DNA of 64,000 bases from Selenomonadaceae bacterium UBA2897 (GTDB taxonomy: Bacteria > Bacillota > Negativicutes > Selenomonadales > Selenomonadaceae): contig DEDT01000059.1 in the NCBI GenBank assembly GCA_002350105.1, positions 46,361 through 110,360 on the forward strand, given 5' to 3'. How positions within the stretch are numbered: the first letter of the stretch is position 1; the number at the start of each line of letters is the position of its first letter. A program made the position numbers and the translations under genes. Below are positions 32,428 through 41,701 of the stretch, in pieces. The notes beneath the pieces were generated by a model, which saw only the letters and a program-made list of their open reading frames with translations, did no database searches and was not told the DNA's origin.

Positions 32428-33972
32428 ATGACGGATAGATTGGGCGCACGGGTGGCGCTGGGGCTTTTGGCGGCTTTGCTCGCCGTGCCGGGGACGGCGG
32501 CTGCGGCGTATCATGCGGATTCGGATACGGGCGTGGAAGCGCTGGATTATATCGAGAATGAGCACCGCTCGGCGCGGGAGCAGAAGCTGACGGCAGAGCA
32601 GAAGCAGCTTCTGGCCGATGCAGAGAACATGAGCAAGCATCTGCGGCGACCGTACGATAAGACGGATAAGACGCAGACGATGCCCGTGGCCTTCGAGGGC
32701 GATGAGCTGACCTATGACGAGCGTACGGGCGATTTCTCGGCGAAGGGCAAGGTGAACATTCTGCAGATGGATGCGCACCGCTTCCAGGCCGATGATGTTT
32801 CGGGCAATACCCAGAAGCAGCAGATTGTGGTGCCGGGAAAGGCGCATATCCTGCAGATGACGCCAGGCGAGGTGCGCGTGACGCTCGATGGCTATGATGT
32901 GAACTATAACTATGGCCTTAAGACGGGCACGATGGGACAGGCCATCGGCAAGGCGGGCAGCCACTACATTACGGGCAAGCGCTTCGAGTTCTATCCCGAT
33001 CATATCGTGGTCTATGATGGCACGGAGACACGTTGCAGCGCCAAGAGCCCGGACTATCACCTGGCGGCTAGCAAGATCGTGCTTTACCCGAACGAACGCG
33101 TGGAGATGGATAACGTGCGCTTCTACCTGAAGCACATGAAGATCCTGCAGAAAAAGCACTATGTGAATGATAAATTGGGGGGCCAGAACGGCGGCCAGCC
33201 ATCCTTCCCGCGCATCGGCTACAACGATGACGATGGTATGTGGCTGAAGTGGCATCTCGACCAGGATTTGGGAAATCACGTGCAGGCAAACGAGCATCTG
33301 CATGTCACGAAAAAGGATGGCTGGCGCTCGAACTACGATGTCACCTATGCGCATGCAGGGCTGCGGAGCGGCATTACCTACGGTCATTTCGAGGATGGCG
33401 ACGAACATTGGATCAAGAGGGAACCGTCCTGGGTCACGAGCTTTGATCATCGCCTCGGCCATTCCCATTTCCATTATGGCCTCGATACGGAGTATGGCCG
33501 CTGGTATGGCGATGGCGTGCATAGTACCCATACTTATGGTGGGGTGCGCCTTTCGTATGATCCGATCAAGTGGTCGCGCAATACGCTCTATCTTGGCACG
33601 GGCTATGATATGACGCACGAGTCCTATGATGATTCGAATGTGCATGGCGCGCGGTTCGATGCGGTGCTGACGCGGGATATCGATCTGCGCTGGGCCGCCT
33701 ATGTGGGCTATCATTACAGCAAGAAGAACGAGGAGAATTCCCTCTTTAACTACGATACGGATGATTTCAGCAAAAAGGCAGAAGGCGGATTCAGCTACCG
33801 TGTCGATGATAACAACCGGCTGGTCGTGGGTACGCGTTATGACCTCGACCATAGTGAGTGGAATCACGTCGATTATTATTGGTACCATAGCATGCATTGT
33901 GCGGAGCTGGTGCTGCGTTATAAATCCATGGACAACAGCTGGAATGTACGGTTGCAGTTTACGCCGTGGTGA
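32428..33972 (+). CDS. lptD: LptD-like LPS-assembly outer-membrane protein with OstA domain
   Basis: 514 residues from ATG 32428 behind AAGGGAGTAGG (a TTG directly before it is the alternative). Signal peptide ends near AAAAY. Residues about 85-240 form an OstA/LptA-type beta-jellyroll (VAFEGDELTYDERTGDFSAK, ITGKRFEFYPDHIVVYDGTE). The C-terminal 250 residues are beta-barrel-like, rich in aromatic residues and alternation, ending in LQFTPW. It is shorter than proteobacterial LptD (about 780), as in other diderm Firmicutes. It would insert LPS into the outer leaflet; neighbours in the heptose operon support this. The symbol is by family, not by close match. Confidence 0.75.
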   Translation: MTDRLGARVALGLLAALLAVPGTAAAAYHADSDTGVEALDYIENEHRSAREQKLTAEQKQLLADAENMSKHLRRPYDKTDKTQTMPVAFEGDELTYDERTGDFSAKGKVNILQMDAHRFQADDVSGNTQKQQIVVPGKAHILQMTPGEVRVTLDGYDVNYNYGLKTGTMGQAIGKAGSHYITGKRFEFYPDHIVVYDGTETRCSAKSPDYHLAASKIVLYPNERVEMDNVRFYLKHMKILQKKHYVNDKLGGQNGGQPSFPRIGYNDDDGMWLKWHLDQDLGNHVQANEHLHVTKKDGWRSNYDVTYAHAGLRSGITYGHFEDGDEHWIKREPSWVTSFDHRLGHSHFHYGLDTEYGRWYGDGVHSTHTYGGVRLSYDPIKWSRNTLYLGTGYDMTHESYDDSNVHGARFDAVLTRDIDLRWAAYVGYHYSKKNEENSLFNYDTDDFSKKAEGGFSYRVDDNNRLVVGTRYDLDHSEWNHVDYYWYHSMHCAELVLRYKSMDNSWNVRLQFTPW

Positions 33973-33983
33973 TGGGAGCATAG

Positions 33984-34967
33984 ATGAGCGAAAATCTGAC
34001 CAGGATCATTGACGCTTTTCAGGGGCGTAAAATCCTCGTAATTGGCGATATGGTGGCGGATGTCTACCTCGATGGCCGCATTTCGCGCATTTCGCGCGAG
34101 GCCCCGGTGCTCGTACTGCAGCAGGCGGGCGAGCGCATCGTGGCGGGCGGCGCGGCCAATGTCGTGAACAACATCGCGACGCTGGGGGGTGAGGTTTATG
34201 CCGTAGGTGTCGTGGGCGATGACCATGCGGCAGCGGGCATCGAGCAGGCGCTGGCGAAGAATGGTGCGCATACGGATGGCCTGATCTGCGATGCGACGCG
34301 GCCGACGATCTCCAAGACACGCATTATTGCGGGCGGCCGCGCGACGGTGAGCCAGCAGATTGTGCGCATCGATAAGCAGAGTGAAGCACCGCTCGATGAA
34401 GAGGTGGAGCAGCAGCTTCAGGATTATATCGAGACGTTGCTGCCCGGTATCGAGGGCGTTGTCATCAGTGATTACGGCGCGGGTACAGTGACGCCGCGCC
34501 TGCAGGCGCAGCTCATCGATTACTGCCGCGAGCATGATATCCCGAGCATGGTGGATTCGCGCTACGAGATCCGCCGTTTCCAGCGCATCGGTTATGTGAA
34601 GCAGAACGATGCGGAGCTCGCGGCGGCCGTGGGGCGGACGCTGCCCGATACGGCAGCCATCCACGCGGCCGGGCGCGAGCTGCTGGCGGCGATGCAGGCG
34701 GATGGCGTACTCGTGACGCGCGGCGAGCTGGGGATGTCCCTGCTGGAAAGGGACGGCAGCGTCCACGATATCCCCGTGTCCGACCGCAGTGAGGTCTTCG
34801 ATGTCTCGGGTGCGGGCGATACCTGTGTTTCGACTGTCATCCTCGCGCTTGCGGCTGGTACGTCTCCCGCCCGGGCCGCAGAGCTCTCCAACATCGCCAG
34901 CGGCATCGCCGTGCGCAAGCTCGGCACTGCCACAGTTTCGGCCCAAGAATTGAGAGCGAGGCTATAA
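33984..34967 (+). CDS. rfaE1: D-glycero-beta-D-manno-heptose-7-phosphate kinase, copy 1
   Basis: 327 residues. PfkB-family sugar kinase acting on heptose 7-phosphate, second step of ADP-heptose synthesis for LPS core. Seen: VIGDMVADVYLDGRISRISREAP (substrate site), AGGAANVVNNIATLGG, and the catalytic anion hole VSGAGDT (about 274-280). It starts 11 bp after lptD. A second paralogue lies at 40633. Here the sugar-site sequence is REAPVLVLQQ versus PEAPVPITHV in copy 2, so the substrates could differ. Confidence 0.88.
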   Translation: MSENLTRIIDAFQGRKILVIGDMVADVYLDGRISRISREAPVLVLQQAGERIVAGGAANVVNNIATLGGEVYAVGVVGDDHAAAGIEQALAKNGAHTDGLICDATRPTISKTRIIAGGRATVSQQIVRIDKQSEAPLDEEVEQQLQDYIETLLPGIEGVVISDYGAGTVTPRLQAQLIDYCREHDIPSMVDSRYEIRRFQRIGYVKQNDAELAAAVGRTLPDTAAIHAAGRELLAAMQADGVLVTRGELGMSLLERDGSVHDIPVSDRSEVFDVSGAGDTCVSTVILALAAGTSPARAAELSNIASGIAVRKLGTATVSAQELRARL

Positions 34968-34974
34968 AAGAGCT

Positions 34975-35032
34975 GGGAGTTGGGAGTTGAGAGTTGAGAT
35001 GGAGGCAGCCGTAACTCCCAACTCTCAACTCT
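34975..35032. repeat. Heptamer repeat forming a long hairpin
   Basis: GGAGTTG GGAGTTG AGAGTTG (within 34975-34999) is followed by AACTCCCAACTCTCAACTCT (35013-35032), which pairs with it over about 20 bp allowing G-U pairs. It lies between the kinase and adenylyltransferase genes. GGAGTTG-type heptamers occur as short tandem repeats in other bacteria. Confidence 0.75.
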
Positions 35033-35063
35033 AAAAAGTATTATGAATGGGGAAACGTAAATC

Positions 35064-35531
35064 ATGTTGATCTCAAATAAGGACATAGAGTTTTTCTGCC
35101 AGGTCCTGCGTGCTGGCGGCAAGAAGGTGGTCTTCACCAATGGCTGCTTCGATATCTTGCACGCCGGGCATGTGCGCTATCTCGCCAAGGCCCGCTCCTT
35201 TGGTGATTGCCTTGTGCTGGGGCTGAACAGCGATGCTTCCGTGCGCCGCCTCAAGGGGCCGGAGCGGCCTATCAACAACGAGCAGGACCGTGCAGAGGTC
35301 GTGGGTGGCCTCCAGTCGGTGGATTATGTCGTAATCTTCGATGAACCGACGGCGGAGCAGCTCATCGCGAAGGTGAAGCCGGACGTCTATGTGAAGGGCG
35401 GCGACTATACGCTCGAGACTCTGCCCGAGGCGAAGATCGTGCAGAGTTACGGCGGCCGCGTGGAATTCGTGCAGATGGTTGCAGGCCGCTCGACGACGAA
35501 TGTTATCGAGAAAATCAAAGGGATGAAATGA
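35064..35531 (+). CDS. rfaE2: D-glycero-beta-D-manno-heptose 1-phosphate adenylyltransferase
   Basis: 155 residues. Nucleotidyltransferase of the cytidylyltransferase-like fold: FTNGCFDILHAGHVRYLAKA with the HxGH catalytic motif (about 33-36) and the C-terminal GRSTTNVIEKIKG. It forms ADP-heptose from the 1-phosphate. In E. coli it is fused to the kinase as HldE; here the two are separate. Its stop overlaps the next start. Confidence 0.92.
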   Translation: MLISNKDIEFFCQVLRAGGKKVVFTNGCFDILHAGHVRYLAKARSFGDCLVLGLNSDASVRRLKGPERPINNEQDRAEVVGGLQSVDYVVIFDEPTAEQLIAKVKPDVYVKGGDYTLETLPEAKIVQSYGGRVEFVQMVAGRSTTNVIEKIKGMK

Positions 35532-36559
35532 TGCTCAAAGACATAAAAAATGTCCTCATCGTGAAGCTCAGCGCCATCGGCGACGTCATTCATGCGCTGC
35601 CGGTGAGCTATGCCATCAAAGAGACCTATCCCGAGGCGAAAATCACCTGGGTTGTGGAGCCTCCAGCCTATGACCTGCTGGCCATGAATCCCTGCGTGGA
35701 CCGGATTATCGTTTTTCACAAAAAAGATTTCAAGTCGCTGGGCGGATTTCTGCAGCATATCGGTCCCTTCAAAAAGGAATTGCAGCAGGAGTCATATGAT
35801 GCCGTGCTGGACTTGCAGGGCCTCTTCAAGTCGGCGGCCATCGCGTATCTGGCCAAAGCACCCGTGAAGCTCGGCATGTGCAATATGCGTGAGCTCAGCG
35901 ACAAGGTTTCGCGCCCCGTCATCGGCCCGCACGCGCAGGGGCATATCGTGGAACGTTATCTTGATGTGGCGCGCGCCATCGGCTGTCGCGTGGACGAGGT
36001 GAAGTTTCCCCTGCAGGTGCCGGAGCGCGAGCAGCGCATTGCCCGCGCCCTCTTTGAGCAGGCGCACGTGTCCATGAACAGGCCGTACGTCGTGCTCGCC
36101 GTGGGCGCGAACTGGCCGAATAAGCGTTGGCCGGAGGATAAGTTCGCCGCGCTCTGCGACTGGCTCTATCAGCAGCAGCTCATCCCCGTGCTCGTGGGCG
36201 GCGGCCCCGTCGATGAGCAACGGGCGACACGCATCGCCCGGCTCATGGAGGTGCCGCCGGTGAATCTCGTGGGCCGCACGACCTTCCCGCAGCTCACGTA
36301 TATTATGCAGCAGGCGCGAGCCGTCGTGGGCGGCGATACGGGCCCCGTGCACCTCGCGGCCGGGGTACGGACGCCGACAATCATGCTCATGGGCCCGACG
36401 GACGCGAACCGCAACGGCCCCTACGGCCAGCAGGAGCACGCCATAGAGGTGGACGGCCCCTGCCGCGCTTGCTGGCAGCGCGCCTGCCCGAAGAAGCTGG
36501 ACTGCCTCGCGGCCATCACCACGGCGCAGGTCAGCGGGAAATTGCAGGCTTTCTTGTGA
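35528..36559 (+). CDS. ADP-heptose:LPS heptosyltransferase (GT9 family)
   Basis: 343 residues; ATG 35528 and 35531 are both possible, overlapping the upstream stop. WaaC/WaaF/WaaQ family GT-B glycosyltransferase that adds heptose to the LPS core at the inner membrane. Seen: N-terminal IVKLSAIGDVIHALPV, mid-domain VLAVGANWPNKRWPEDKFA, and the C-terminal ADP-heptose site RAVVGGDTGPVHLAAGVRTP. The C-terminal Cys cluster (CRACWQRACPKKLDCL) is usual for Firmicute and delta-proteobacterial members. Acceptor position is not determined. Confidence 0.9.
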   Translation: MMLKDIKNVLIVKLSAIGDVIHALPVSYAIKETYPEAKITWVVEPPAYDLLAMNPCVDRIIVFHKKDFKSLGGFLQHIGPFKKELQQESYDAVLDLQGLFKSAAIAYLAKAPVKLGMCNMRELSDKVSRPVIGPHAQGHIVERYLDVARAIGCRVDEVKFPLQVPEREQRIARALFEQAHVSMNRPYVVLAVGANWPNKRWPEDKFAALCDWLYQQQLIPVLVGGGPVDEQRATRIARLMEVPPVNLVGRTTFPQLTYIMQQARAVVGGDTGPVHLAAGVRTPTIMLMGPTDANRNGPYGQQEHAIEVDGPCRACWQRACPKKLDCLAAITTAQVSGKLQAFL

Positions 36560-36668
36560 GAGTCGTGTTCTTACTGTCCGCAGCTTGTACTCATGCCTGC
36601 TACCCCTGATGCGTCATTTGAGACTGAGGCTGGGCGTAGGAATGAGCTGATTTCCGCAGGAGTATATC

Positions 36669-38681
36669 ATGCGTTTATCTCGTTTTTATGACAATATCCA
36701 GCGTGATCTGAAGCTCTTCACGTTTGTGTTGTTCCTGCTCTGTTTTTACCGTGTGCTTTTCATGGGGCTGGAGCATCAGTATATCGCATCCGGCACGGGC
36801 TGGGCGGCCATCGGGCAGGCGAACTGGACGGGCTTGCGCCTCTCGCTGAAGGGGGCAGGCGGCGTCATGCTGCTCTCCTTTGTTACGACGACGTTGCCGG
36901 AGCTCATTGTACCGCGCCTGCAGCTGCGGCGTCTGCGCCTCATCTGGGGGACGCTGATTTCCTTCGTGCTGGCGGTGCTTTTCATGGCGCGCTTCCCGTA
37001 CTATGCGGAATTCGGTCAGACCTATGGCATGCAGGTTATGCAGGGCTGGCATGATGATCGTACGGCACTTTTCTGGACGATGATGCAGGAGTATGGCCTG
37101 CCCTGGCGACTGGCGCTGGCCATCGGCCTTACGGCAGGCTGTTGGTATGTCTTGCGGGCCCTGCTCCTGCGACGTGGGACCTGGCCGCTGCCGCAGCTGG
37201 CTTCGCGGGGCAGGCAGGCGGCGTTTACCGCGCTGTTGGTAGTGGGACTGGCTTTTTTCACAGTCTTTGTGCGCTTCGGCGGCGGTTTTAATTATGCGAC
37301 GGGCATCAACTGGGAGAATGCGGCCGTGACGGGGGATAACTTCCTCAATGAGTGCATTCTCGACGACATCCAGGCACTCTACCGCGTGCGTGCCATCGAG
37401 AAAAAGATGCAGGGCGGCATGATTGCGGGCGTGGATAAGGCGCATGTGCGCGCCTATGCCGCACAATTGCCTGGCGGGCAGACGGCAAAGGGAGATGACC
37501 TGACGCCGTATCTGGCGCGGCAGGCTGCGGGTGCGCGTATCGCCAGGCCAAAGCATATCTTCATCGTGCTGGGTGAATCCTGGGCACAGTGGCCGATGTT
37601 GCCGCAGTATGACGATCTGCACGTGGCGGATGGCATCAAGTCACTGGCTGCGGCGGGCTGGAGTACGCCGTATTTCATGCCGACGGGTGAGTTCACCTCG
37701 GCGGCCATCTGCGGCGTAGTCACAGGACTCGTTGATGCCGGCGCGCGGCCGAATTATCAGCCGCGCAGCTACAAGGAGCCGTATCCCACGGCGCTGGCGG
37801 AGCAGTTTCGTGCGCTGGGCTATCAGGTGGATTTCTGGTACGGCGGTGCGCCGGATTGGGACAATCTTCGCCGCATGGCGCTGGCACAGGGATTCGATCA
37901 TTTCTATGGCTATCCGGATTATGGTGCGCCAAAGACGAATACCTGGGGCACGAACGATAAGAATCTCTTTCAGGCCCTCGTCACGCATCTGTCCGATGAG
38001 CCGCCGACCGTGCACCTCATCATGACGACATCGAATCATCCGCCCTACAACATCGATCTCGCGGCGGAGGGGCTCGATATGGCAAAGATGGAGCAAAAGG
38101 TGCGCGAGCTCATTCCCAATGCCAGGGATCCGGCTGCGTTGGCGAAGGAACTCGGCCATTACTGGTACATGGATCAGGTCGTGACGAGGTTTGTCCATGA
38201 AGTGCAGCAAGCATATCCGGACAGTCTTTTCGTCATCACGGGTGACCATGCTGTGCGCACGGATCCGGGGCCGACACCGACGCTCTACGAGCATCAGAGC
38301 ATCCCCTGTGTTATCTATGGCGATGGCGTGACGGTTGCGACGCTGCCCGCCGGTGCCGTGGGCAGCCAGCCCGCTATTGCGGCGACGCTCATCGAGCTCA
38401 TCGCGCCTGCAGGATATGTCTATCATACGCTCGTGCCGCCCATGACGGAGCCGGACGCACCACAGGGGGCTGCGTTCAACAGCTCGACGTGGCTTACGAA
38501 CAGCGTAATCGGCAGCATCGAGGGCAATGCGCTGGAGCCTCTGCCGCAGTTTACTGGCGAGCCGGATTTCGATGCCGAACGCGCGAAGCTCACCGCCGTG
38601 CTTTCCCGTCAGCGTACGCTCTCCTGGTGGCTGCTCATGCAGGGGACGCAATTACCGCTGCAGCAGGCAGGGGAACAGTGA
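36669..38681 (+). CDS. LTA-synthase-like membrane sulfatase/phosphotransferase
   Basis: 670 residues behind GCAGGAG. Five membrane helices in the first 220 residues, then an alkaline-phosphatase-fold catalytic domain outside the membrane (about 295-600): HIFIVLGESWAQWP with a metal-ligand Glu, the nucleophile region PTGEFTSAAICGVVTG, and VITGDHAVRTD with metal-ligand Asp/His. The family includes lipoteichoic acid synthase, phosphoglycerol transferases and LPS/lipid A phosphoethanolamine-type enzymes. Position among LPS genes suggests it decorates LPS or a related glycan; the transferred group is unknown. Confidence 0.85.
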   Translation: MRLSRFYDNIQRDLKLFTFVLFLLCFYRVLFMGLEHQYIASGTGWAAIGQANWTGLRLSLKGAGGVMLLSFVTTTLPELIVPRLQLRRLRLIWGTLISFVLAVLFMARFPYYAEFGQTYGMQVMQGWHDDRTALFWTMMQEYGLPWRLALAIGLTAGCWYVLRALLLRRGTWPLPQLASRGRQAAFTALLVVGLAFFTVFVRFGGGFNYATGINWENAAVTGDNFLNECILDDIQALYRVRAIEKKMQGGMIAGVDKAHVRAYAAQLPGGQTAKGDDLTPYLARQAAGARIARPKHIFIVLGESWAQWPMLPQYDDLHVADGIKSLAAAGWSTPYFMPTGEFTSAAICGVVTGLVDAGARPNYQPRSYKEPYPTALAEQFRALGYQVDFWYGGAPDWDNLRRMALAQGFDHFYGYPDYGAPKTNTWGTNDKNLFQALVTHLSDEPPTVHLIMTTSNHPPYNIDLAAEGLDMAKMEQKVRELIPNARDPAALAKELGHYWYMDQVVTRFVHEVQQAYPDSLFVITGDHAVRTDPGPTPTLYEHQSIPCVIYGDGVTVATLPAGAVGSQPAIAATLIELIAPAGYVYHTLVPPMTEPDAPQGAAFNSSTWLTNSVIGSIEGNALEPLPQFTGEPDFDAERAKLTAVLSRQRTLSWWLLMQGTQLPLQQAGEQ

Positions 38682-38682
38682 C

Positions 38683-39438
38683 ATGCAGGGCTTTAAGAAT
38701 ATCCTGGTCATCGATCTGGCGTTCATTGGCGATGTCGTGCGGGCGGGCTATGATGCCCAGCATGCGGGGCGGTTTCTTACTCATGTGCAATCGCATATGC
38801 GGCAGGGGCTTAAGCATGAGCGGCTGAATCATCTGGAAATCCTGCAGTGCCTGCGTATTCCCCCGAGTGAGGATACCAGCCTGCAGCTGCGGGTGCCGCC
38901 GGAGGTCGCTGCCTCCGTGCAGCAGAAGTTGCCGCAGCTGGCAGTGCGCCCATACGTCGTACTGTGTCCTTTGGGCAATTCCCCGAAAAAAGCTTTGCAA
39001 ACCGCACAGTTGCAGGCCGTCAGCGAAGCGCTGAGGGCTGATTATCAGCTGTTCGTTATCGGCGGGCCAAATCAGAAGGCGGCTTTGCAGGATATGGCTG
39101 CAGCCTGTGCGATACCTGCCTCGCAGGTCCTCGCGGGGAGGCTGACCTTGCCAGAATTGGCTGCGTTCCTGCAGGGGGCAGTCCTGCTCGTTGCGACGGA
39201 TACGGGACCCGCGCATATTGCGCAGGCTGTGCATTGCCCGTCCGTCGTGGTATATGGGCCGATGTCCCCGTTGGTTTGGGGGCCGGTGAATGCGCGTGAC
39301 TGTGCCCTTTGTGCGGATTTGCCCTGCGTGCCTTGCAACTGCAAGGGAAAGTGTCCTGCCGTGAACTGTATTGCGCGGATTACGCCTGTCGAACTGGTCG
39401 CGGCGGTCAGGAAACGTTTAACGATTGCGGAGAGATAA
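38683..39438 (+). CDS. Heptosyltransferase-family protein with large internal deletion
   Basis: 251 residues, about 90 short of the GT9 norm. It starts properly (MQGFKNILVIDLAFIGDV) but then jumps directly to VRAGYDAQHAGRFLTH, which in intact relatives comes about 85 residues later (the 'VGYD...fLT' segment). The rest of the fold is intact (VVLCPLGNSPKKALQTAQ, LLVATDTGPAHIAQAVHCPS, C-terminal Cys cluster). Most of the acceptor-binding N-terminal Rossmann domain is therefore gone by an in-frame deletion. It is probably inactive or repurposed. The next gene starts three bases after its stop. Confidence 0.75.
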   Translation: MQGFKNILVIDLAFIGDVVRAGYDAQHAGRFLTHVQSHMRQGLKHERLNHLEILQCLRIPPSEDTSLQLRVPPEVAASVQQKLPQLAVRPYVVLCPLGNSPKKALQTAQLQAVSEALRADYQLFVIGGPNQKAALQDMAAACAIPASQVLAGRLTLPELAAFLQGAVLLVATDTGPAHIAQAVHCPSVVVYGPMSPLVWGPVNARDCALCADLPCVPCNCKGKCPAVNCIARITPVELVAAVRKRLTIAER

Positions 39439-39440
39439 CG

Positions 39441-40619
39441 TTGCAAAATTATCAGAATATCCTCGTCATCAACATGATGCATATCGGCGATCTCATGCTC
39501 GTGACGCCGGTGCTGCGCACGCTGCGCACGAACTATCCGCAGGCGCGCATTACGATGCTTACGGACAAGGGCCTGCGCGAGCTGGTGGAGGAAAACAAGC
39601 ACATCGACGAATGCCTGCTCATCGAGAAGCATGGCAGGGACAACGGCATTGCGGGGCTTTGGCGTTATATCCGTCGTGAAATCCGCCCCCGGCATTTCGA
39701 TTTGGTGATCAACCTGCATCGCAACGAGCGCGCTTCGGCCATTGCGGCCTTTTCGGGGGCAAAGCGCATCGTTGGCTACAGCAAGCCCTTTTTCTCGCTG
39801 TGGTTCGATAGGGTCATGCAGAATCCCTCTGTGGCGCATCATATCGGCCATGGGCCGTGGCAGCTTTTCCCGCCTTTTCGTTATGTGCCGGGGTGGAAGC
39901 ATCAGGTCACGGCGCATCTGGAGGTGCTGCAGCAGGCTGTGGGCGTGGAGAAAATCGACGACGGTGGCCTCGAAATGTGGCTGCCGGTGGCGCGTGAAGC
40001 GGAGGCGGAGCAACTCTGGGAGACGGAATTTGCGCCGGAGGACAAGGTCATCGCGTTCAACATTGGCGCGAGCTGGCCGACGAAGCGCTGGCTGGATAAG
40101 TATTTCGCGCAGTGCGCCGACCAACTCATCGCGCGCGGCTATCACATCGCGTTTTTCGGTGGCCCCATGGACCGCGAAATGGTCGATGCCTGCATCGCGC
40201 AGATGCAGGCGAAGGATAGCGGGCAGCTGCATATCTTCACGGGGCGTGTGAATCTCGCGGTGCTTGCGGGACTTTTGCGGCGCTGTTGCCTTTTCCTCAC
40301 GACGGATTCGGGGCCGATGCACATCGGCGTGGCGATGAATGTGCCCGTCGTGACGATGTTCGGCGCGAGCCCGGTGCCGGGATTCTATCCCTACGATGCG
40401 AAGGATGTGCTCATCCGCGCACCGGAGCCCTGCCATCCCTGCGGCCAGCATACTTGCCCGCGCGCGGGTGAGGACAATCTGGCCTGCATGAAGAAAATTA
40501 CGCCGGAAACGGTCATGCACTATGTGGATGAACTGTTGGCAAAGTATGAAGGCCAGCCCGCCTGCGAGCTGCCGCCGCACTATGGCGAGTATCAATGCCG
40601 TGTTGTAGACGTGCAATAA
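39441..40619 (+). CDS. ADP-heptose:LPS heptosyltransferase (GT9 family)
   Basis: 392 residues from TTG 39441 (LQNYQNILVINMMHIGD), 8 nt behind GGAGA; the frame is open upstream but overlaps the preceding gene. Complete GT9 fold: INMMHIGDLMLVTPVLRTLR at the start, AFNIGASWPTKRWLDKYFA in the middle, CCLFLTTDSGPMHIGVAMNVP at the nucleotide site and a Cys-rich end (CHPCGQHTCP). The ~40 residues after it are extra. It sits with two other heptosyltransferase-family genes, so the core probably carries more than one heptose. Confidence 0.88.
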   Translation: MQNYQNILVINMMHIGDLMLVTPVLRTLRTNYPQARITMLTDKGLRELVEENKHIDECLLIEKHGRDNGIAGLWRYIRREIRPRHFDLVINLHRNERASAIAAFSGAKRIVGYSKPFFSLWFDRVMQNPSVAHHIGHGPWQLFPPFRYVPGWKHQVTAHLEVLQQAVGVEKIDDGGLEMWLPVAREAEAEQLWETEFAPEDKVIAFNIGASWPTKRWLDKYFAQCADQLIARGYHIAFFGGPMDREMVDACIAQMQAKDSGQLHIFTGRVNLAVLAGLLRRCCLFLTTDSGPMHIGVAMNVPVVTMFGASPVPGFYPYDAKDVLIRAPEPCHPCGQHTCPRAGEDNLACMKKITPETVMHYVDELLAKYEGQPACELPPHYGEYQCRVVDVQ

Positions 40620-40632
40620 GGAGCAAAGGATC

Positions 40633-41622
40633 ATGGAACAGCCAATCGATAAGCAGAAACTCTACGATTTCACCGCCACGCGCACGGCGCGCTGCAAGAT
40701 TCTCGTCGTCGGCGATGTCATGCTGGATAAATACTACTACGGTGAGGTCACGCGCATTTCGCCAGAGGCCCCGGTGCCCATCACGCATGTGACGGGTTCG
40801 AAGGAGACGCTGGGCGGCGCGGCGAACGTTGCGCACAACCTCGCGCTCCTCGGCTGCCAGACGAGCATCGCGGGCTTCGTGGGCGAGGACTATCACTGCC
40901 AAAGCCTCATGGACAAGTTCACGGCGCGTGGTATCGACTACAAGGGCCTTATCACCACGGATCGCCCCACGACGACGAAGATGCGCATCATGGGCGGCCA
41001 TCAGCAGATGCTGCGCCTCGATTTCGAGGATGCGCACGATGTGTCAGGCCCCTATGCCGACCGCCTGCGCAACTACGTGAACCAAAAGCTTAACGAAAGC
41101 CTCGACTGTCTTGTGCTCTCCGACTACGGCAAGGGTACGCTGACGGAGGAGACCAGCCAGCTGCTCATCAAGGCCGCTCATGCGCATGGCGTGCCCGTCG
41201 TCATCGACCCGAAGGGCATGAACTGGACAAAGTATGCGCACGCGGATTACATCACGCCGAACCTCAAGGAGATCAACCAGGTACTGCTGGAGCCGATTGC
41301 CAACGAGGATACGGCCGTGGAGCGGGCTGCGCATTACGTCATGCGCAAGTACAAGCTCGCGAATATCGTGGCCACGCGCTCCGAGGAAGGCCTTTCCTTT
41401 GTTAACGACCAGCAGAGTATCCATATCCCGACGAAGGCGCAGGAGGTCTTCGATGTCTCGGGTGCGGGCGATACGGTCATCGCGGTCTTTGCCATGGCGC
41501 TGGCGGGTGGCCTGAACCCCGTGGCGGGCGCCTACATGGCGAATCTGGCGGCCAGCGTTGTCGTCGCGAAGCTCGGCACCTACGCCGTGAGTCGCGAAGA
41601 ACTGCTGGATGTGCTAAAATAA
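40633..41622 (+). CDS. rfaE1: D-glycero-beta-D-manno-heptose-7-phosphate kinase, copy 2
   Basis: 329 residues behind AAGGAGCAAAGG. PfkB-family paralogue of the gene at 33984. Seen: VVGDVMLDKYYYGEVTRISPEAPVP (the canonical HldE-N site), LGGAANVAHNLALLGC, and VSGAGDT (about 277-283). This copy is closer to textbook HldE and is directly followed by hldD and gmhB, so it is the better candidate for the housekeeping kinase. Confidence 0.9.
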   Translation: MEQPIDKQKLYDFTATRTARCKILVVGDVMLDKYYYGEVTRISPEAPVPITHVTGSKETLGGAANVAHNLALLGCQTSIAGFVGEDYHCQSLMDKFTARGIDYKGLITTDRPTTTKMRIMGGHQQMLRLDFEDAHDVSGPYADRLRNYVNQKLNESLDCLVLSDYGKGTLTEETSQLLIKAAHAHGVPVVIDPKGMNWTKYAHADYITPNLKEINQVLLEPIANEDTAVERAAHYVMRKYKLANIVATRSEEGLSFVNDQQSIHIPTKAQEVFDVSGAGDTVIAVFAMALAGGLNPVAGAYMANLAASVVVAKLGTYAVSREELLDVLK

Positions 41623-41701
41623 GGGTGTTATATCGTTCTGTATCAACATGGTGTGTCTGCAGCAGCCCCTGCAGGCGCTGGTTTAACCGGGAGGAATCAA
41701 C

